This document shows positions 32,295 to 36,087 of a stretch of 36,087 nucleotides of DNA, piece by piece. The notes beneath the pieces were generated by a model that was given only the letters and a program-made list of their open reading frames with translations, did not search any database and was not told the DNA's origin. The DNA lies in contig CAKOWI010000009.1 of the NCBI GenBank assembly GCA_934122275.1, positions 1 to 36,087 of the forward strand, given 5' to 3'. Both the position numbers and the translations under genes were made by a program. This DNA is from an uncultured Bacilli bacterium (GTDB taxonomy: Bacteria; Bacillota_I; Bacilli_A; RF39; UBA660). The first letter of the stretch is position 1, and each line of letters starts with the position of its first letter.

Positions 32295-34610
32295 ATTAAA
32301 TAAATTTGAGTAAATTTCACTATAGCTGTCAACTAATACTATTTCAAGATTTTCTTTAACTTCTTTTGGAATATCAGAAATATCTGCTTCATTTCTTTTT
32401 GGAATAAATATTTTTTTAATACCCGCTCTATAAGCTCCAATGGATTTTTCTTTTAATCCTCCTATTGGAAGTACCCTGCCAGATAAAGTCATTTCACCTG
32501 TCATTGCATAAGTAGAATCAACTACAATATTGTTAAGTAAACTAATTATAGCAGTTGTAAGAGCAGTTCCTGCAGATGGACCATCTTTTGGAATACCTCC
32601 TTCAATGGCATTTATGTGTATACACATATTATCTAATTTAGATAAGTCTACTTTTAATTCTTTTGCATGACTTTTAATGTATCCTAAAGCAATACCAGCA
32701 CTTTCTTTCATAACATCGCCTAAGTTACCAGTTAATTTAACGTTATCTTTTGAAGGATACATAACAACTTCAAGTGGTAAAATATCTCCGCCGTATACAG
32801 TATATGCTAAACCATTTACTATTCCAGGAGAATTTATATCAAGCACCTTATTATTTTCGTACTTAATTTTTCCTAAATATTCATCTAATTTTTTATCAGT
32901 AACTTTAACATTAAGTGAATCTTTATTAGACTCTACCATCTCTTTAACATATTTTCTAATTACTTTTCCAATTATTCTTTGAAGTTCACGAACTCCTGCT
33001 TCTTTAGTATAATTTCTAATTATTTTAAGTATTATTTCATCACTAAATTTAATGTTATCAACCGTTAAATTATAATCTTTTAACTCAAGTGGAATTAAGT
33101 GTTTTTTTGCTATAAATAGCTTTTCATATTCAGTATAACTAGATAAATCAATTATTTCTAATCTATCTTTTAATTCATCTGGAATTTGATTTTCATAGTT
33201 TGCAGTTAATATAAATAATACTCTAGATAAGTCATAAGGTTCTTCAACATAATTATCATAAAACTTACTATTTTGTTCTGGATCTAATACCTCTAATAAA
33301 CTACTTGCTGGATCTCCTTTAATATCTTTAGTCATCTTATCTACTTCATCTATTAAAAATACTGGATTACTAGAACCACACTTTTTAATTGCATTTATTA
33401 TTCTTCCGCAACTAGCTCCCATGTAAGTTCTTCTATGTCCAATTATTTCAGCTGGATCATTAACACCACCAACTGATATTTTAGCAAATTTCCTATTCAT
33501 AGCATCTGCAACTGATTTAGCTAAAGAAGTTTTACCAACACCTGGAGGACCTACTAAACATATAATAGGTGCTTTATTACTAACACTTCTTGCTTTAACG
33601 GCTAAATACTCTATTATTCTTGTCTTTATATCTTCTAAACCATAATGGCTAGCATCTAATATTTCTTTGGCTTTCTTTAAATCAGTAGAATCCTTTGTAT
33701 AAGTATTCCAAGGTAAATTTACCAATAAATCAATATAATTTCTTATAATACCTATTTCAGGTGAAGCAGCTGGTGTTGACTCATATTTATTTAATTCTTT
33801 TTTTAGTTTGCTAATAATATTCTTTGGTGCTTTAAGTTTTTCAATTTTATTTCTTAATTCATCAGCATCTGTATCTTTAGAAGAAACATCTCCTAATTCT
33901 TCTTTTATTATTCTAATTTTTTCTCTTAATATAAATTCTTTTTGAGAATTATCTAGTTGTTTTTTTAGCTTTAAATCTAGTTTCTTTTCCATTTCATTTA
34001 TGTTAATTTCTTTTTGAATATCTTCTAAGCACATCATAACTCTAGTATGCGGATTTATAGTTTCAATGTACTCATATCTTCTTTCAAAAGTTAGCGGTAA
34101 ATAATTTGCTATAACATCTGCTAATTTACTTACACTGTTTATCTCATTTACTCTAGATAATATACTGTTTGATGCATAAGAAACATTATCTATATAATTT
34201 TCTAATTCAAATTTTAATTTTCTAATTAGTGCTTTTTCATCAGAAGCATCAATAGCATATCTAACAGGAGACGATATTTTTCCTAAAAAAGCTCCAGTTA
34301 CATCACCTGATTTTTCATACTCGTCTACTTTAGTTCTTTTAATACCTTCTATTGTAACTCTTGTACAGCCATTAGGTAATATTGTTTTTTTTGATACTTT
34401 ACCTATAATTCCAAAATCAGGTAAAGATTTTATTTCTATACTCTCTTCTAAATAATTAAATGGTGATACCAAAAGAACATTACCATCATAATTAGTATTC
34501 GCAAGTTCTATTATATCAACATCAAGTTTATCCATTAAATCTATTTTAAGTTCTGCATAAGGAAGAACTATAATCCCTCTAAGTAATATTATTGGTAAAT
34601 TTGTTTTCAT
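32277..34610 (-). CDS. lon: ATP-dependent protease Lon
   Basis: A 777-residue LonA. N-terminal substrate-binding domain (about 1-200), helical linker, AAA+ module with Walker A GPPGVGKTSLAKS (about 350), Walker B VFLIDEVDKM, and a C-terminal S16 protease domain with catalytic Ser in KDGPSAGTALTTA and Lys in LPIGGLKEKSIGAYRAG. It degrades misfolded and regulatory proteins in the cytoplasm. The ATG with GAGAGG upstream is chosen over one seven codons earlier. A strong promoter lies at 34650-34677, with a dyad over its -35. Confidence 0.97.
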   Translation of the reverse strand: MKTNLPIILLRGIIVLPYAELKIDLMDKLDVDIIELANTNYDGNVLLVSPFNYLEESIEIKSLPDFGIIGKVSKKTILPNGCTRVTIEGIKRTKVDEYEKSGDVTGAFLGKISSPVRYAIDASDEKALIRKLKFELENYIDNVSYASNSILSRVNEINSVSKLADVIANYLPLTFERRYEYIETINPHTRVMMCLEDIQKEININEMEKKLDLKLKKQLDNSQKEFILREKIRIIKEELGDVSSKDTDADELRNKIEKLKAPKNIISKLKKELNKYESTPAASPEIGIIRNYIDLLVNLPWNTYTKDSTDLKKAKEILDASHYGLEDIKTRIIEYLAVKARSVSNKAPIICLVGPPGVGKTSLAKSVADAMNRKFAKISVGGVNDPAEIIGHRRTYMGASCGRIINAIKKCGSSNPVFLIDEVDKMTKDIKGDPASSLLEVLDPEQNSKFYDNYVEEPYDLSRVLFILTANYENQIPDELKDRLEIIDLSSYTEYEKLFIAKKHLIPLELKDYNLTVDNIKFSDEIILKIIRNYTKEAGVRELQRIIGKVIRKYVKEMVESNKDSLNVKVTDKKLDEYLGKIKYENNKVLDINSPGIVNGLAYTVYGGDILPLEVVMYPSKDNVKLTGNLGDVMKESAGIALGYIKSHAKELKVDLSKLDNMCIHINAIEGGIPKDGPSAGTALTTAIISLLNNIVVDSTYAMTGEMTLSGRVLPIGGLKEKSIGAYRAGIKKIFIPKRNEADISDIPKEVKENLEIVLVDSYSEIYSNLFNKKKKN

Positions 34611-34649
34611 ATTTAACCTCTCTTCCTTCAAACATAAATTTTACTCTTT

Positions 34650-34677
34650 ATTATAAACTATGGAATTTAAAAGTCAA
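34650..34677 (-). promoter_or_regulatory. lon promoter
   Basis: TTGACT (34672-34677), 16-base spacer, TATAAT (34650-34655) on the minus strand. Confidence 0.7.
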
Positions 34678-34687
34678 GAAATTTGAC
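34673..34687. promoter_or_regulatory. Dyad over the lon -35 element
   Basis: GTCAA-N5-TTGAC, a perfect 5-bp inverted repeat overlapping the -35 hexamer. Neither a CIRCE element nor the tandem CtsR box is present, so the regulator is unknown. Confidence 0.35.
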
Positions 34688-34728
34688 GAATTTTGAATAC
34701 TAAATTTACAGTAAAATTTTGCCAAATT

Positions 34729-34754
34729 AAAAATCAGTTTGTAAGCTGATTTTT
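34729..34754 (-). terminator. Terminator of the GH25 gene
   Basis: Stem AAAAATCAG (34729-34737) / CTGATTTTT (34746-34754), loop of eight. It overlaps the TAA stop codon. The U-run after the stem is short. Confidence 0.65.
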
Positions 34755-35952
34755 AGTTATATAGTATATCAATATCCACTTTAGTATTTATACCATCAAT
34801 TTTGCCGTCTTCCGTTAATTGCCACATTATATAATTACCATTATAATTAGTTTTCTTAGTATAATGTGCTAGCCAAACCTTTTGATTATCTAATAGCCAT
34901 ATGTTTTCTAAATAGTTTTTACTACCATATATGACAGAATCATATCCTTCTTTTTTAACTTCATTAATAAATGTATCAGCCATAGAAGTTAGTCCAAAAA
35001 AACTTAAATTAAATTCATTAAAGTAGCTAAAGTTTTCCCAATCAAATGCAATTGGTAAATCTATTTTATATCCCTTTATTTGCTTTAATACCCACCTAGC
35101 TTCTTTTTTAGCATCATAATTACTATTAGCTGATGAATAAAAATAAATACCAACCTTAAGTCCACTATTAATTGCATTTTCTATATTATATTTGAATTTA
35201 GGATCTAAAATATAGTTCTTATCATTTAACTTACTACTACCTACTTTTATCATAACAAAAGAAGCTCCACTTTTCTTAACCTTATCAAAATCAATATCTC
35301 CTTGCCATTTAGAAACATCAATACCAATTAAGTTATTGTTAGACTTATATTCATTTATAACATCATTAAAGTATACATATTTAGTTTCTTTGTTGTTTTT
35401 TTTACTGTTATTTTTTTTTATTACATTTAAAGTAAAATTCTTACTACTTACATTGCCACTACTATCTACAGCTCTATAAACTAATTTATAACTACCAATC
35501 TCATTAGGATCATAAGAACCTTCAATATAACATTTTGGATTACTATCATAATTATCACCACAAAGTATTTTAGATGCTAAATTAGAATCATCACCTAAGT
35601 ATATGTTATAGCTGTTAGAAAGCCATATAACTGGTGCTACTTTATCTACTACATTTACGTTAAATTCATAAGATACTTTTATATTATCATCGTTTATATA
35701 ATTTATTTTAACTTTTTTCTTTCCAATTTCTTTAGTATCAACTAAATAATCATTAGTTATTTTTCCATTTATACTCTTTATAAAACTAGATACTTTTCTT
35801 TTTTCTAGAAAGTTCACATCCAAATTATCATTTAATTTAACCAATATTTTAGCATTTTTAATTTTGTAATAATTAACTAGTTTAAATGAAATAAATAAAG
35901 TAGCAAGAACTGCTAAAAAAACTAATAATGAAATTATAATTTTCTTTTTCAT
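34753..35952 (-). CDS. Membrane-anchored GH25 muramidase with Ig-like domain
   Basis: A 399-residue wall hydrolase. An N-terminal membrane segment or signal anchor (about 4-27) is followed by a linker, a bacterial Ig-like DUF5011-type domain (about 100-180; SYKLVYRAVDSSGNVSSKNF) and a GH25 lysozyme domain (about 209-395). The GH25 catalytic residues are visible as LIGIDVSKWQG and the FDWE motif near 302. It cleaves the MurNAc-GlcNAc bond of peptidoglycan, probably anchored at the outer membrane face. The ATG at 35952 has GGTGAT upstream; earlier in-frame ATG codons lack an SD. A TATAAT lies at 35972-35977. A role in spore or vegetative wall remodelling is inference. Confidence 0.9.
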   Translation of the reverse strand: MKKKIIISLLVFLAVLATLFISFKLVNYYKIKNAKILVKLNDNLDVNFLEKRKVSSFIKSINGKITNDYLVDTKEIGKKKVKINYINDDNIKVSYEFNVNVVDKVAPVIWLSNSYNIYLGDDSNLASKILCGDNYDSNPKCYIEGSYDPNEIGSYKLVYRAVDSSGNVSSKNFTLNVIKKNNSKKNNKETKYVYFNDVINEYKSNNNLIGIDVSKWQGDIDFDKVKKSGASFVMIKVGSSKLNDKNYILDPKFKYNIENAINSGLKVGIYFYSSANSNYDAKKEARWVLKQIKGYKIDLPIAFDWENFSYFNEFNLSFFGLTSMADTFINEVKKEGYDSVIYGSKNYLENIWLLDNQKVWLAHYTKKTNYNGNYIMWQLTEDGKIDGINTKVDIDILYN

Positions 35953-35971
35953 GTTTATTATCACCAAAAAC

Positions 35972-35977
35972 ATTATA
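35972..35977 (-). promoter_or_regulatory. -10 element of the GH25 gene
   Basis: A perfect minus-strand TATAAT 20 bases upstream of the start; the -35 (TTTTTA at 17 bases) is weak. Confidence 0.4.
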
Positions 35978-36087
35978 ACACACAAAATAATATTTAAAAA
36001 AAGAAAGTTTAGATAATACTACCTGTCAAGTACTCACTAAATAAAAATATTTAATTATGAATATTTAAGTCTGTATTCTACAGGTGA

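Noticed and set aside
36021..36085. ACCTGT / ACAGGT inverted repeat at the right edge, possibly an RNA gene
   Set aside because: Only six pairs over a long AT-rich loop, no tRNA features, and it is cut by the window end.
1..36087. CRISPR arrays, insertion sequences, tRNA or rRNA genes
   Set aside because: No regularly spaced repeats, transposase motifs, TpsiC-like boxes or rRNA signatures were seen on either strand.

Overview
The window is a strongly AT-rich bacterial chromosome segment with dense, mostly minus-strand operons, A/G-rich Shine-Dalgarno sites and short intergenic gaps. Gene content points to an endospore-forming, low-GC Bacillota on the Bacilli side. It holds spoIIM, spoIVB, a ylbJ/spoVV-like gene, spoVID and a ysxE-like gene, together with a sigA-type rpoD in a dnaG-rpoD-trmK block and a valine T-box. 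Several neighbourhoods match Bacillus order (lon, spoVID-ysxE, valS; dnaG-rpoD-trmK with yqfQ; xseA-xseB). The exact lineage cannot be fixed from the sequence alone; an uncultured gut Bacilli/Erysipelotrichia-type organism would fit. None of the 34 intact genes I checked ends in TGA (20 TAA, 14 TAG), and all tryptophan codons I inspected are TGG.

Layout. 1-2.4 kb: sporulation genes spoIIM and spoIVB with two small membrane-protein genes between them. 2.5-4.9 kb: xseA-xseB and a sugar-phosphate nucleotidyltransferase. 5.0-6.1 kb: a methyltransferase, then a compact cassette resembling a type I toxin-antitoxin. It has convergent promoters, an inverted pair of hairpin repeats, a 19-residue hydrophobic peptide and a shared bidirectional terminator. 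6.1-10.5 kb: an unknown gene, mutS, an unknown gene and nusB. 10.6-19.1 kb: a ylbJ-like gene, then a type IV pilus cluster: two prepilins (one fused to a glycine-rich tail-fibre-like domain), the PilB ATPase, prepilin peptidase and PilC. A decayed dinJ-yafQ toxin-antitoxin pair lies inside the cluster. A yqfQ-like gene follows. 19.2-22.7 kb: trmK, rpoD, dnaG. 22.8-27.8 kb: proS, an unknown gene, valS and its T-box leader. 27.8-36 kb: a third pilin-like protein, a LysR regulator, an AAA/CYTH-like protein, a ysxE-like pseudokinase, spoVID, lon and a secreted or anchored GH25 muramidase.

How it fits together. The pilus genes supply assembly ATPase, platform protein, processing peptidase and three candidate pilin subunits. 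No retraction ATPase or PilM/N/O is visible, so the system looks like a minimal Com-type or adhesive pilus. The sporulation genes cover engulfment (SpoIIM), the SpoIVB signal to pro-sigma-K processing, the forespore dipicolinate step (YlbJ/SpoVV) and coat encasement (SpoVID/YsxE). The rest is housekeeping replication, repair, transcription and translation. A recurring trait is that the stop codon lies inside or directly against the transcription terminator hairpin.
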